Positions 23,352 to 35,004 of a DNA stretch of 64,000 nucleotides are shown here, piece by piece. Numbering within the stretch: position 1 is the first letter of the stretch; each line of letters starts with the position of its first letter. The stretch lies in NCBI GenBank assembly GCA_027475525.1, contig JAMWFC010000005.1, positions 62,001 to 126,000 on the forward strand, given 5' to 3'. The notes under the pieces were generated by a model that worked only from the letters and a program-made list of their open reading frames with translations, ran no database searches and was not told the DNA's origin. This DNA is from Macrolepiota albuminosa (Eukaryota; Basidiomycota; Agaricomycetes; Agaricales; Agaricaceae). The translations under genes and the position numbers were made by a program.

Positions 23352-23412
23352 GTGTAAGACCACCAAAAATTTTATTGAAACAACAACGAACAGATTACAT
23401 CGAAGCTAAGCC

Positions 23413-23590
23413 ATGAGTAGCAATCCGAACCTTTTCCTACTCCAACCGGAGGAAAAATTTGACGGATCCAACTGGATCATGTTCAAAACAATCATCAGCG
23501 AGGCTGCATGAGGGTGCGGAGTATACAGCTACCTCACCGGAGACATCCAGGACCCCTGCACCAAGCAGGAGCAGGAGCCCTTGCAGAGCC
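23413..23590 (+). pseudogene. N-terminal gag fragment of the older copia
   Basis: From ATG 23413 the frame reads an LQPEEKFDGSNWIMFK motif, typical of the N-terminus of copia gag (UBN2/DUF4219 type). It meets a TGA at 23509, probably a decayed CGA, and continues with GVYSYLTGDIQDP. It is cut off near 23590, where a gypsy gag relic in opposite orientation begins. It belongs with the LTR ending at 17612. Confidence 0.7.
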
Positions 23591-23599
23591 CAAAAGAGG

Positions 23600-24440
23600 A
23601 GAAATCCTCACCAACCCTGCCCCCCTGCTGGTGCAGGAGCTTTAGACGAGGGTGCGGTAGTGGATGAGGGAGCAGTAGGAACTGGCTGATCAGCAGGGGC
23701 TGAAGACAGCTGGCTACTAGCAGTCGGCATGGGCTTGTATCTGCGTAAAGGCTGCTTGGGCTGTTGGATTTCTACACTGTCAAATACCTGGTTCTTTAGC
23801 AAGTTAAGTTCTTGTTTCAAGTTCTTGATATGCTCTTCCCACAAGAAACTCGGTCAGTTGCCAATGCTATCAAAGTGCAATACCTCATGAATCATTTGCT
23901 GCTGTGCTGCCTGTTTGGGATCCAGATTAGCATTGCCAAAGAGGGTGCTGGTAACAATTTGTTCTGGGTTGCACCTATGCCATTCATCTATCTGCTCCTG
24001 GTAGGATTTTAGTTCTGGGTAGTTGGGAATTGAAGCACCAGTGGTCAAGACAACCTTGCCGTCGAGGGCCCTGCATACTTTACCTTGCCGAATATAGGTT
24101 TCTAGTGTAGTGCAGCGTCCTCAAGTCATTGTGTGGCCAATTTCACCACAGAAGTGGCAAAGGTTGCTTCCTGGGGCGTTAGCAACTTGGATGGCAGTAA
24201 TGCTGGTGGCAATCATGGTCTCGATACAGGTCATAGCAGAGGCGATGGCAACGTTAATGGCAGCATTAAGTTCTTTTTTCTTGATGAAGTCAGCAGCAGG
24301 GATGGCAGGGGTTGGAATGGGAAGTATACCATTGGCGTGATCAGGAGGCAGGGTCGTCCTAGTGTGCTGAGGTCCTGAGCCAATACCTGTGTCAGTACCT
24401 TTTAATACCCATTTACCCACATCAAATACATTGGTAACGG
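23600..24440 (-). pseudogene. Decayed gypsy (family C-like) gag, C-terminal part
   Basis: Minus-strand frames match the gag of the intact element at 25781: GKWVLKGTDTG, ELNAAINVAIASAMTCIETMI, zinc knuckle CHFCGEIGHTMT, and QQQMIHEVLHFDSIGN. There are stops and frame changes, and Arg codons are frequently lost. The N-terminal half continues at 36042-36601. The two halves were split by insertion of the intact element, with ACGG repeated at both junctions (24437-24440 and 36042-36045). Confidence 0.85.
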
Positions 24441-25400
24441 TGATAGGACCCTATACAGGTTAGGCGCATCAACGGCAGGCTCGGCACCGGCTCCGGAAAC
24501 CTTGCCGCACTCGTCCCGAACTTAGCGCGCGCGTTCTACCTATTTTAAGCCATTTCTGACGGCCGCGCACGGCAAGAAGCAGATCCAATCAATGATAGCG
24601 CCGACGGCAGCAGGAATGACAACTGACAGATGGCATCAGTCACTGACGACAGCGCTTAGCGAGAAGCTTGATGATCTATCAAAAACTGACGGACAGCTTG
24701 GCGTTTGACCTTGGCGTCTGACACCGCTTACCGTCTCGATTTGGCGCCCAACGTCGCTTAGGGGTTCTGACAGACAGAAGGGTGATGGATTGATGGTTTA
24801 GCACCGCGATCTGCCGCCTGGTGGCGCCAAGGGTCCTCAAAGGACGGTAGGGATCGGAAACCGTTGGAGCTACCCCTATGAAATTTTCCAGTTTACCGCA
24901 CTTTGGCGATGGTTGGTCACTGGCGACGGTGAACTCCTTGTAGTATATATATTACTTACCGACTTGTACATAGAGGATCATCATATCAGACGAATAGACC
25001 AGAGTTTCCCCCACTTACTTCAGTCTCACTTACGCTCAAGAGCTCATTCACGCTACGGTCGGCAACGTCAAAACTCATCGGCAGTTGCAGACGCTCGCCA
25101 ACTTTCGACACATTCGCGCCTTGCAACTACGGCAGGCATTATCGACGCTTAGAACTTCGCTAAGCTTATCGTGCTCTTGCCGCTCACCTTTGCCGTGTTA
25201 ACTTACCGCTTCTTCCTAGGTGCTTTACCTTAGCGCTTACACTTGCCGACACCCGTTACCGACTTTTCACCTTTTTCACCGACGCGTTCTCTGGGACCTG
25301 CCCGGGACTCCTCAAATTACTTTTAGCGCGCCCAACGCACACTCTTGGTACGGTAACACAATTGTTACATTTGTTACTGACCAAACTTTGGGCGTCATCA
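24441..25400 (+). repeat. Family C 5' LTR
   Basis: 960 bp, begins TGATAGGACCC and ends GGGCGTCATCA. A TATA-like TAGTATATATATTAC lies near 24942. The 79-codon open frame at 24913-25152 occurs in both LTRs and is presumed non-coding. Confidence 0.93.
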
Positions 25401-25403
25401 AAT

Positions 25404-25423
25404 TGGAGCCCACCGCGAGGGAT
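25404..25423 (+). other. Primer-binding site of family C
   Basis: TGGAGCCCACCGCGAGGGAT starts 3 nt after the 5' LTR and begins TGG, complementary to a tRNA CCA end. The decayed relative has the same site (TGGAGCCCACCACGAGGG, reverse complement at 36973-36990). The tRNA species was not identified. Confidence 0.65.
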
Positions 25424-25780
25424 CTCTAGGGCAGAATTCCGCCAGAAACCCGTCTTCAGCGTAGGCGCCGCCTGCTAGAGCAGTCGGCAGAAGGCATTGC
25501 TCCTTCTCACCCATCAACTCCACAACCACCTGGTGCCTTACCGGGTCTCTCTCTAGCCCAGGAACTACAGAACGCCACTGTAGACGCTTTTCCTGATCTC
25601 TTCCCGCATTCCCTCGATTACAGTGCCGACGACCCCTTAGCGTCGCCCTTTACCGTACCGCAACCAATCACTCCCATTACTCCGCTTACGCCTCTTTCAC
25701 AACTCATCTCTCTTACCCCGTCGCCAATCTCTAGAACCCCTTCCCCACTACCGCTAACCGAACTCGCTAACACAGTCGCT
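25424..25780 (+). other. Untranslated leader of family C
   Basis: About 360 bp between the primer-binding site and the gag ATG. No gene; low-complexity Pro/Thr-coding-like composition. Confidence 0.5.
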
Positions 25781-28093
25781 ATGGAACAACAAGTTCAGCG
25801 CATGCCGCCACGCAACCACTTCTCGGCACCGAAATGGGACGAGTCCAAGCCACGGGAGCTCTCCCAGTATTTTAAGGAGTTGGAGTATTTATTCAGGGAT
25901 TGTAACATTACCGACCACACGCAGATGAAGGAGTACGCGGCAAGATACGTATCATATGACACGGCAGAGACGTGGACAGGTTTGACCGAGTTTGCCGCCT
26001 TTGTCCCTGCCGCCCCACCAGCTCCAGCTCAAGGCGCTTCGTATGAGGACTGGAAGACGGCAGTGATCCAGCTGTACCCTGGCGCAGAAGAGGCTACCCG
26101 ATACACGGTAAACGAGCTACAAAAACTAGTACAGGAATCTTTCGACAACGGCACATCTTCGCTTGGCGCGTTCTCTACGTATTACCGCGAGTTCCAGAAA
26201 ATCGCTAGGTGGCTTCTGCAGAACGGCAAGCTCTATATTAACGAGGAGCGTCGCCTGTTCCAGCAAGGCATCCCGACTTCGCTTTGGACTCGTATTGCTC
26301 GTCGCCTAGAAATAGTTCACCAGGCCCATCACCCTGACGAGCCCTATAACGTTGCCGACGTCTTTGAAGCCGGTAAATGGGTTCTCAAGGGAACGGATAC
26401 TGGCGTTGGACTGCAACGCGCTAAGACGAGCCCACCACCTGAGCGAACTAACGGTATCATTCCCATCCCGCCTCCTGTTGCCGACTTCGTTAAGAAAGAA
26501 GAACTCAATGCTGCTATTACCGCCGCTGTCGCCTCCGCTATGACGCGTATCGAAACTATGATTACCACCAACCTGACTGCTAACCGACCCGCTAACGTAC
26601 CCGCACCTGGCCCTTGCCACTTCTGTGGGGAAATTGGCCATACTATGACTAGAGGACGCTGCGCTACCCTCGAGAATTACGTTCGCCAAGGTAGAATTCG
26701 AAGGGCTATCGACGGCAAGATAGTTCTTACCACTGGCGCCACCATCCCCAACTACCCAGACAAGAAGTCCTTCCAGGAGCGGGTAGATGAGTGGCATAGG
26801 CGCAACCCAGGACAGATAGTTACCGGCACGCTATCCGGCAACGCCAACCCTGACCCTGAACAAGCGACTCAACAGCAGATGATTCACGAGGTCTTACACT
26901 TCGACAGCGTTGGCGACCATCCTACTTTCTCGCGGGAAGAGCGTATCGCCAAGCTCCAACAAGAGTTGGATTCGCTTAAGAATCAGGTCTTTGATGGGGT
27001 TGAAGTTAAGCAGCCGAAACAGCCTCTTAAAGGATATAAGCCAATGCCTCCCGCTAGCAAGTTACCGACACCTGCTCCTGCCGCACCTCCTGCCACTGCC
27101 CCTGCTCCTGCCTCAGAACCATCGTCGTCCGCTACCGCTCCCGAACCGCCTTTGCCGCCTCTCCATCCCTATTCAGGGATTCCCGACCGTTATCACGCTC
27201 CCGCACAACGAAATTTTGCCGCTCCCGAGAAACGTCCTGAGGGTGGCTACCGACCTACTGCGCCAATCTTCGACATCGAAAAATCGAACCACGTTTTTAA
27301 CCGCATCATGAAAACCCACGTCACCTTGTCAGTAGAAGAACTTTGTAGTATTGCTCCCGACGTCCGCAACCAGGTCAAGACGGCAGTCACTCCCCGACGA
27401 CCCTTGGCGACAGCCGTTGCCGAAGTTGATGAACTCGACGACGCGCTACCTGGTTTTTCTGTTACCATTGACTCTCCCGACACCGATGAACCTCTTACCG
27501 ACCCCATCGCTAACGCCACCTCTGTGGACCCAGTGGAGACCTACCTTAGGTCGGTAGACCATGGAGAAGACCCAGCAATCCTTACCGTTGCCCAAGAATC
27601 GCACGCTATCCGCTCAGTAGCGCTAACCGTAGACAACAAGCACGAAGTAGAGGCAATCGTGGATAGCGGGTCGCAGATTATTTCTATGGCAGCAGAAGTC
27701 GCTAACGATTTGGGTCTCATTTACGACCCTACGGTTATATTAAACATGCAGAGCGCTAACGGTACGGTAGACAGATCCCTCGGCCTCGCCAAGAATGTGC
27801 CATGCACCCTTGGCGACATTACGTTTTATCTTCAGATACACATCTTACGATCACCGGCATACGACTTACTTCTCGGCAGACCCTTCGACGTCTTGGCGCG
27901 ATCAGTCGTCAAGACAGTTACCGACGAGGAAACGACCCTCACAATTAGCGACCCCAATTCCGGAATCCGACGAACGGTGCCAACGTTCCCTAGGGGACAA
28001 CGAAAAGGCGCCCGCGCTAAGCCCCCGGAGTTTACCGACCAACACGCCAACGAGCCTCCACACCGGTGTTTTCACAGACCATCGAGGAGGTGA
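25781..28093 (+). CDS. Family C gag-protease (770 aa)
   Basis: An intact 770-aa frame. The N-terminal half is the capsid-like region (FSAPKWDESKPRELSQYFKE...). A zinc knuckle CHFCGEIGHTMTRGRC starts at residue 279, followed by a Pro/Ala-rich linker (about 425-475). A retropepsin-like domain has its active site VDSGSQI with D628. The stop at 28091 overlaps the pol frame, which is -1 relative to gag; the overlap is about 30 nt and contains GGTGTTTTCAC. The protein forms the particle and processes the polyprotein in the cytoplasm. The same gag, in decayed form, flanks this element. Confidence 0.92.
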   Translation: MEQQVQRMPPRNHFSAPKWDESKPRELSQYFKELEYLFRDCNITDHTQMKEYAARYVSYDTAETWTGLTEFAAFVPAAPPAPAQGASYEDWKTAVIQLYPGAEEATRYTVNELQKLVQESFDNGTSSLGAFSTYYREFQKIARWLLQNGKLYINEERRLFQQGIPTSLWTRIARRLEIVHQAHHPDEPYNVADVFEAGKWVLKGTDTGVGLQRAKTSPPPERTNGIIPIPPPVADFVKKEELNAAITAAVASAMTRIETMITTNLTANRPANVPAPGPCHFCGEIGHTMTRGRCATLENYVRQGRIRRAIDGKIVLTTGATIPNYPDKKSFQERVDEWHRRNPGQIVTGTLSGNANPDPEQATQQQMIHEVLHFDSVGDHPTFSREERIAKLQQELDSLKNQVFDGVEVKQPKQPLKGYKPMPPASKLPTPAPAAPPATAPAPASEPSSSATAPEPPLPPLHPYSGIPDRYHAPAQRNFAAPEKRPEGGYRPTAPIFDIEKSNHVFNRIMKTHVTLSVEELCSIAPDVRNQVKTAVTPRRPLATAVAEVDELDDALPGFSVTIDSPDTDEPLTDPIANATSVDPVETYLRSVDHGEDPAILTVAQESHAIRSVALTVDNKHEVEAIVDSGSQIISMAAEVANDLGLIYDPTVILNMQSANGTVDRSLGLAKNVPCTLGDITFYLQIHILRSPAYDLLLGRPFDVLARSVVKTVTDEETTLTISDPNSGIRRTVPTFPRGQRKGARAKPPEFTDQHANEPPHRCFHRPSRR

Positions 28094-31000
28094 TTGGCGA
28101 CGATCACGGAGATGTAGCGCTAACGCTGGAATATGACCATTTGACTGGTCTTGTAAATATTATATCTACCGCTTATCTTGACGAAGAAGTTTTACTTTCC
28201 TCGACCGTTACCGACGCTGAGCTTTCTCAGAATAACCCAGATATCACCGACTCCTCTCTTGCCTACTTGTACCTTACCGCTTCCGAATCTTTTCAAAATA
28301 TTGCGTCTACCGATACGTATCTCACTACCCTTCCCGGAGCCTCGTCTCCTGCCGTTCTTGGACTTGCCGCACCCCAGGCTACAGTTCCCCTTTCCACATC
28401 TGTGTATAACCAAGCTAACGCTCCCAAAAGGAAAGGGGTTCAAGTTAAAAAGAAATATAAGCCAGTTGCGCTTAAAACAAAACCCATCGCTACGCACTCT
28501 CCCGAGACGTTTAGAATCGAGCGCCAAATTATTGGCGACCCTCTTGCCGACATACCGACCTTATCACCGAATCCGCGACCCTTTCAGCCCACCGGACGTT
28601 TTACCGCGGAGCGCCAGCAGCAGTTCGCCAAGGAGCACGACACAGGATTTTTGACCAAAGATGAGTTGAATGTCCTTACCGATCTTGTCGCTAAGCAAGA
28701 CAAAGCCTTCGCTTGGGAGGACTCAGAACGCAGCAGCTTACGTACAGACTTCTTCCCGCCTGTGGTGATCCCGACCATTCCTCACGTGCCGTGGACTGAG
28801 CACAACCGAGCAGCTTACGTACAGACTTCTTCCCGCCTGTGGTGATCCCGACCATTCCTCACGTGCCGTGGACTGAGCACAACCGACCGTTACCGCCTGG
28901 GATCGAAGCCGAGGTCTGCCAAATCATTAGGACCAAGATTAAGGCTGGCGTCTACGAACCCTCAAATAGTTCTTACCGCTCCCGTTGGTTCTGCGTCCTC
29001 AAAAAGAACGGCAATCTACGCATAGTTCACAGTCTTGAGCCGCTGAATAGAGTAACCATACGACACTCTGGCGTACCGCCTTTCCCTGACCACTTTGCCG
29101 AGTCCTTTGCCGGGCGTATTTGTGGCGCCACCCTTGACCTCTACGTTGGCTACGACGAACGCCTGATACACCCCTCTTCCCGGGATCTCACTACCTTTCA
29201 AACTCCGTTTGGCGCCTTGCGCCTAGTTACCTTGCCGATGGGCTGGACAAACTCAGTCCCCATATTCCATGACGACATCACTTTCATCCTCCAACCCGAG
29301 ATACCGCATAACGTCCTTAGCTTCATCGATGACGTTGGCGTCAAAGGCCCCAAAGACTGGCGACTCGTTAACGGCTTACCGGCGACCCATCCCGAGAACC
29401 CCAATATTCGCTTAGCGTTATGGGACTTTTTCCAGTTGCTCAACCGAGTTCTCCAACGTATGAAGTATAGCGGTGGTACCTTTAGCGGTCACAAACTTCT
29501 CCTTTGCGCGCCAAGGTTCAAAATACTTGGTCACATCTGCACTCCCGACGGTCGTGTTCCCGACGAGTCTCGCTTAGCACTCTTAGAGCGCTGGGGTCCT
29601 TGCCGCGACTTATCTGAAGTTCGCGCCTTTCTTGGCACCGTTGGCGTTCTTAGGATATTCGTCAAAAACTTTGCCCATCGCGCACACGCCCTTAACCAAC
29701 TCACCCGCGCCAACGAGCCCTTTGAATTTGGGCCAGACCAGGTCACTGCCCAACGAGACTTAATAAAAGCCTTACAAGACGCCAAGCCCCTAGTCCCCAT
29801 CGATTATACCTCTGCCGACCCTGTTATCTTGGCGGTGGATACCTCGTACATTGCCGTTGGCTACTTCTTGTGCCAGTGCCTTAGCAACAATCGGAAACAG
29901 CGACGCTACAACCGCTTTGGGTCGATCACGCTAAACGACAGAGAGTCTCGCTACAGTCAGCCTAAGCTAGAGCTCTATGGACTCTTCAAAGCCTTCCGGT
30001 CGCTAAAGATGTATTTGATTGGCGTGCGCAACCTTATTGTTGAAGTCGACGCTAGGTACATCAAAGGCATGCTGCAGAATCCCGATATCCAGCCGTCCGC
30101 TAGCATGAACCGGTGGGTAGTCGCTATCCTCATGTTTCACTTTGAGTTGGTACACGTCAAGAGCTCTTTCCACGGCCCAGATGGACTCTCTAGGCGACCA
30201 CGGCAGCCTGGCGACCCGGCAGTGGACCCACAGGCTGATAGCGATTTCGAGGACTGGATCGATAGACTACATGGTTTCGTGCACCTCATACAACAACCGA
30301 TTCCCCTACTACGACGGCAACAGCCTACCAGTATCCTGTTACATCCCATCGTCCCTTATCGCCCCGAGACCTTTAGCGCACCCCTCACATTCTACACGGC
30401 AAGCATCCTTGGTCAAGACACGCCACCAGTAAAAATCGTACAGGAACCCCAGTCGCTAAGAGAAGACAGCAGAAACCTGACCTACGATGCCGTCCCTCGA
30501 TCCGCCAAGGCAAAGGCAGAAGACAGTCGCTTGTTAATAGTTGAACAATGGCTACAAGACCTTAAGCGACCCACAGGCCTTACCGACGAACAATACGCGA
30601 CCTTTATCCGCTACGCTACCCATTTCTTCTTTACCGACAACAGACTTTGGCGACGAAATCGAGATGGCGCTCACAAGCTGATCATCAAGCCAGAAAGTCG
30701 CTTACGAGTCCTACGCGCCATGCATGACGAGCTAGGTCATAGAGGTCTGTACGCTACTCGAGCTTCTCTATTAGAACGCTTCTGGTGGCCACACGCTAGC
30801 GCCGACATCGCCTGGTACATTAGGACTTGCCACCTCTGTCAAATTCAACAAACACGCCAAGTGCTCATACCGCCAACCGTTGCAACGCCAGCTCCCCTCT
30901 TCAGCAAAATTTACGTCGATACCATGCACATGCCCAAGTCTGGTCGCTACAAGTACATCATTCAAGGTCGTTGCTCGCTAATCCACTGGCCGGAATTTCG

Positions 31001-31969
31001 AATGCTTCAGAGGGAAAATACCGATGCGGTCGCCAAGTGGCTATTTGAGGACGTCATTTGCCGTTGGGGAGCGCTAAGGGAAATCGTCACGGATAACGGT
31101 GCGCCCATTATCAAAGCGCTAACATACCTCGCCAAGAAATACAACATTCACCACATTCGAGTATCTGGCTACAACAAGCGCGCCAATGGCCTGGTAGAAA
31201 GACCACACTTTGACGTTCGGCAAGCGCTTTTCAAGGCAGTCGATGGCGACGAGTCTCGTTGGAGTGAAGCGACATATTCAGTATTTTGGTCGGAAAGAGT
31301 TACTATTCGTAAGCGCATGGGTTGCTCTCCCTATGTTGGAGTGAAGCGACATATTCAGTATTTTGGTCGGAAAGAGTTACTATTCGTAAGCGCATGGGTT
31401 GCTCTCCCTATTATGCGGCTACTGGCACCCATCCGTTACTCCCTGCCGACATTATAGAAGCGACCTATCTTCAGCCAGCACCCAACAGCATCTTAGCGAC
31501 TACCGATCTTATCGCCAGACAAGCTATTGATCTCCAGCGAAGGAAAGAAGATTTAGAGCGACTCCACGAGGTAGTCTTTAGCGCACGTCGCCAAGCAGCA
31601 TTACGATTCGAGACTGAGCATAGCGCTACCATCAAAGATTACGACTTCCCGAGAGGAGCGCTAGTGCTCATGCGCAACTCCAAAATCGAAACTTCATACA
31701 ATAAGAAAATGCGCCCTCGCTATCTAGGACCTTTGGTAGTTATCTCTCGTAACCGTGGAGGCGCTTACGTGCTCTGTGAACTAGATGGTTCAGTGCTACA
31801 TCGACCTGTTGCCGCTTTTCGCCTATTACCGTATCTCGCCAGGGAACAAATCGACTTGCCGCTGGAAGCGCTAGATATCGACACCGCCAAGTTACGAGAA
31901 CTTGAAGAAACAGAATTAGTGGACGATGATGACTTGCCGACCCTGATTGAAGAAGAAGAAAACGATTAG
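28066..31969 (+). CDS. Family C pol: RT, RNase H, integrase (apparent frame breaks at 77-bp duplications)
   Basis: Three overlapping frames (28066-28845, 28839-31457, 31322-31969) carry one pol. The breaks coincide exactly with two 77-bp tandem duplications (28733/28810 and 31258/31335). Not counting one copy of each leaves 1,249 codons in one frame. RT has ATLDLYVGYDE (motif A), TLPMGWTNSVPIF and FIDD. RNase H has VDTSYIAVGYF and QPKLELYGLFKAF. Integrase has H-H-C-C (ELGHRGLYATRASL...CHLCQIQQ), D (YVDTMH), D (IVTDNGAP) and E (NGLVERPH), then a GPY/F-like segment. The tail is acidic and there is no chromodomain. All catalytic residues seen are intact, so the element could be active if the duplications are artefacts. 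Confidence 0.88.
28732..28886 (+). repeat. 77-bp tandem duplication 1 (in pol, before RT)
   Basis: Bases 28733-28809 are repeated exactly at 28810-28886. The unit runs from GCAGCTTACGTACAG to GAGCACAACCGA. It shifts the pol frame. Confidence 0.97.
31258..31411 (+). repeat. 77-bp tandem duplication 2 (in integrase)
   Basis: Bases 31258-31334 are repeated exactly at 31335-31411, from GTTGGAGTGAAGCG to GCTCTCCCTAT. It shifts the frame after the catalytic Glu of integrase. Confidence 0.97.
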
Positions 31970-32400
31970 AAAAGACGATATTGATAAGCTCTCTTTGTTT
32001 CTATTACTTACTTTACTTATCTCTCTTGCCGATACTTACTGTACTATATCCAACAGACGATTCTTTACATAGTCAAGTCGCAGCGCTAGCGTGTCGCCAA
32101 CGCTTAGCGCATTGCGCAACTCTCGCCAAGGGTTTTTCGCTATGATGATTTACTGAGCGTTTCCCTTTTCCTCGAAATTTGTCTAAGTCCCTCACCTACT
32201 ACTCCTCTTACTAAAACCTACCTTACAAGGCTTGCCGCTTACTTTCTCTTAACTTTACTTGCTTCGCTCTTTGCGGTTGCGCTAAATCAGACTACTAGGC
32301 TTACCCGTCCACTCTGCAAGGAGGCGGCAAAAACAGATATATATATAACGACGGCAAAGAAAAATATATACATAAGCGGCCACTCTACGCTAAGGTCCGC
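31970..32400. other. Convergent 3' regions of pol and the antisense gene
   Basis: 431 bp between two converging stop codons, T-rich around 31985-32030, with AT runs (ATATATATATAA) at 32338-32349. It presumably holds the polyadenylation site of the antisense gene. No open frame of note. Confidence 0.5.
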
Positions 32401-34835
32401 TCAGTCGCTCTCATCTTCCAGCGGCAAAGAGTCGTCGGAAATCGGCAAAGAGGAGTCGCGAAGCGGTAAAAGGTCGCCCGGCAAGATGTTGTTGGCGGTT
32501 TGCCAATCCATGGCGGCTTGGCAGTCGTCCTGGTAATCTTGCAGAACGCGCAGGCTGCGCCCCAAGTTGGAGTAGCGCAAGCGAAGCGCCATGAGCTGTC
32601 CCCGCACCCGTTCCCGTTCCCGTTCCATCGACGTTGCCATCGTTGCCGCCCTCCTCGAATACCGCTCCAGCATCTCGCGAGGATTTAGCGCAATGACCGG
32701 GTAAACGAGGTCCTGCCCCAGCCACTGGAAAGCGTCGCCAGTAACCGTTGGCTGTGGCTGGGGAGTCCAAGTGGGATCGACCCTAGCGATCACGGGGCGC
32801 CTCGGCTCCAATCCGGCAACGTCCTCAGGGTCTGAGACTTCCCAGGGGGCAACGTTACCGTAGGGAGGTAGCCAGTGCCACTCTGGCTCCTCCCTGGCAA
32901 CTCCTGCCGCGCCCTCGACTTCTGCCACTACCTCCCTTGCCGATGCCTCTCCCTCACCCTCTCCCGCTACCGCCTCCATGGCGGGGGCCTCTTCCTCGTC
33001 ACCTACGCGCTGGGTCGCCAAAGTCTCGTCTGGCTCCCCCTCCGCGTCCTCGTCACCAGCCATAGCCATAGGGCTTCCCGCTCCCCTTGCTGCCATTGCC
33101 GAGGGTTCCACCTCCTGAGGATCTTCCCTTGGCGGCGGGTCCACTACCGCGTCGTCCTCATCGGCAGCAGGCAGAGAAACCCCCCTCAGGTGGATAGGGG
33201 AAAGTAACTTGCTAGGCCCGGCTTCAGTGTCCCTCGGCGGCAGGCGGCTGGCGGCAAGCGCTTTCTCCAACTCCTCCATCTCCACGTCTTCAGGGGCAGA
33301 GGGAGGAGACTCTACCCGCGCACGTTTGGCCTTGCCCTTCCCCTTGGCGGGCGAAGGGACTTGTCGTTTTGAAGGGACCGTAGTCCCTTGGCGCTCTCCG
33401 GCGCCACGGTTGCCGACTGTTGAAGACTCGTCCCCTTGACGCGTCGGCAGCGCCAGGGAACTCTTGCTAATTGTCGCCGCGTCGCCAGCGGCCTGCTTCT
33501 TCCTCTCCCCCTCAACGAACTCCCGCGCCCTTTTGACGAGGACGGCACGCTTGAAAGTGCGCTCCACTACCGCGTCGGGAGCTCCACCGCGTTCGCGACT
33601 CTTAGCGCCGTCCAGAGTGCAGGCCCGTTTAAGCGTACCGCACCGGTAGCAGGGCTGGCCACCAGTGGGGTACCAACACCCCTCTGGGTCGTTGTCGGCC
33701 CAGCACTTGTCGCACTACAAGAATGTTAACGAAAACGGCAAGGAAAGCCAAAGTGCTTACCGCCCCTTGGGAGTCCTTGAACTCCCGCCTTGCCGCTGGG
33801 CTTGCCGTCTTCTTGTCCTTCATCTCCGGCAAGACCACCCCCGCCTCCATTCCTCCATCCAAAACCGCCTCATCTCGTCTTGCCACCAACAAACCCTTCA
33901 GCTCTGCGTCGCTAAAGGAGGTTTGCGTTGGCGCCTGTCAACTGGTTGGTTAGCAGGGAAAGTACCTTGGCGTAACGAACTTACCGTGTAACGAGGGGCG
34001 GCAGCCTTGCGAGACTTAGAATGGGATAAACGATAAGCGCCAGCGGTAACAACGCACAAACTTACCTTCTTCTTTAAAGTCTTGCCAGGCTTGACCGGAG
34101 AGCCCGATGTGCTTGCCGGCAGTGCTGGGCTCTGGGCACTACCGGCGCGGGAATCCTTCCCACCAGACACCTGCCTCCTTGCAATTGGCGACCTCTCACT
34201 GGCTACCAGGGTCTCGCCAACGACCTCTCGCTCCTCTAAGGCCTTGGTCCTCTCCTTGGCGTCACGGGAGGCCTCTTCCAGCACACTCTCGCGGATAGCC
34301 GCCATCTCAGCGTCCACCTGCAAATTAGCAAGAGGCGCTAACACCTCTTGTTTGCTATGGGGAGACAGATCAGACCACAGCTAAGTCAGAAATCAAAAAT
34401 CAGAGATACTTACTCAGGCGCGGGAGCGCTTACCGTCATCGGCAAGGCGCCAGAGAGGATATCCTCCAACTCGTCCTCAATGGTAGGAACAGGAGGAGGC
34501 GCCTAGGAACCTAATCAGCTAGCGACACGGCAAAGACTAAAAGCACTTACAAAGCGAGAAAAGGGCGCTAACCAGTCGGCGCCACGATTGTCCACGTACC
34601 GCGCCCGGCACCACTCCCGCACTTCGATTTCTCTGTCCCAGCCGACGCCAAGGACGCGAACTTCGTACCAGCGCTCCAACAATTTCATCACGGCAACAAC
34701 CAAGTTTGGAGGCGCCTCCGCGCCCACACCCTCGATGCGCTTGATGAAATTATTGGCCTTGGCGATGTAGGAAGAGGCAGCGTCTTGAGCCTCGCGAGAT
34801 GGAACTGGAGGCGGAGTTGGAATTTGGAAAGACAT
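32401..34835 (-). CDS. Spliced antisense accessory gene of family C (725 aa, Cys-cluster protein)
   Basis: Six minus-strand exons: 34551-34835, 34434-34502, 34066-34380, 33985-34005, 33761-33934 and 32401-33714. Every exon length is a multiple of three, so all five introns (48, 53, 60, 50 and 46 nt; GTAAG donors, AG acceptors) are phase 0. The product starts MSFQIPTPPPVPSREAQDAA. It has a helical N-terminal region, a charged middle, and at the start of exon 6 a Cys cluster CDKCWADNDPEGC followed by CYRCGTLKRAC, reminiscent of zinc clusters in fungal regulators. A KGKGKAKRAR basic patch (possible nuclear signal) follows, then a long Glu/Ala-rich stretch and a C-terminal coiled-coil-like segment (MERERERVRGQLMALRLRY). 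There is no signal peptide or membrane segment. Function unknown; nuclear or nucleic-acid-binding action is a guess. Confidence 0.85.
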
Positions 34836-34989
34836 ATTTTTTTAATAGAGCGCCAGGTAAAGAGGTGGAGGAGAGACGAAGTCCAAACTCATGCGCCAGG
34901 ACTATAAACCAAATCTCAAGAACGCACGGACCATCTGTCACAAAAGCGGTAACGGTAGCCTTATTTGGTGACTGAGGACAGTCAATTTT

Positions 34990-35004
34990 TCAGTTGGGGG
35001 GAGA
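34990..35004 (+). other. Polypurine tract of family C
   Basis: TTGGGGGGAGA directly precedes the 3' LTR, the position and composition expected of the plus-strand primer. Confidence 0.75.

Noticed and set aside
24913..25152. 79-codon ORF, repeated identically at 35554-35793
   Set aside because: It lies within the U3/R part of both family C LTRs, overlaps the promoter-like TATA tract and has no recognisable domain. Its repetition is explained by the LTRs.
26306..26797. 163-codon minus-strand ORF inside family C gag
   Set aside because: A shadow of the gag frame. Its composition mirrors the coding strand, with no motif and no splice support, unlike the real antisense gene at 32401-34835.
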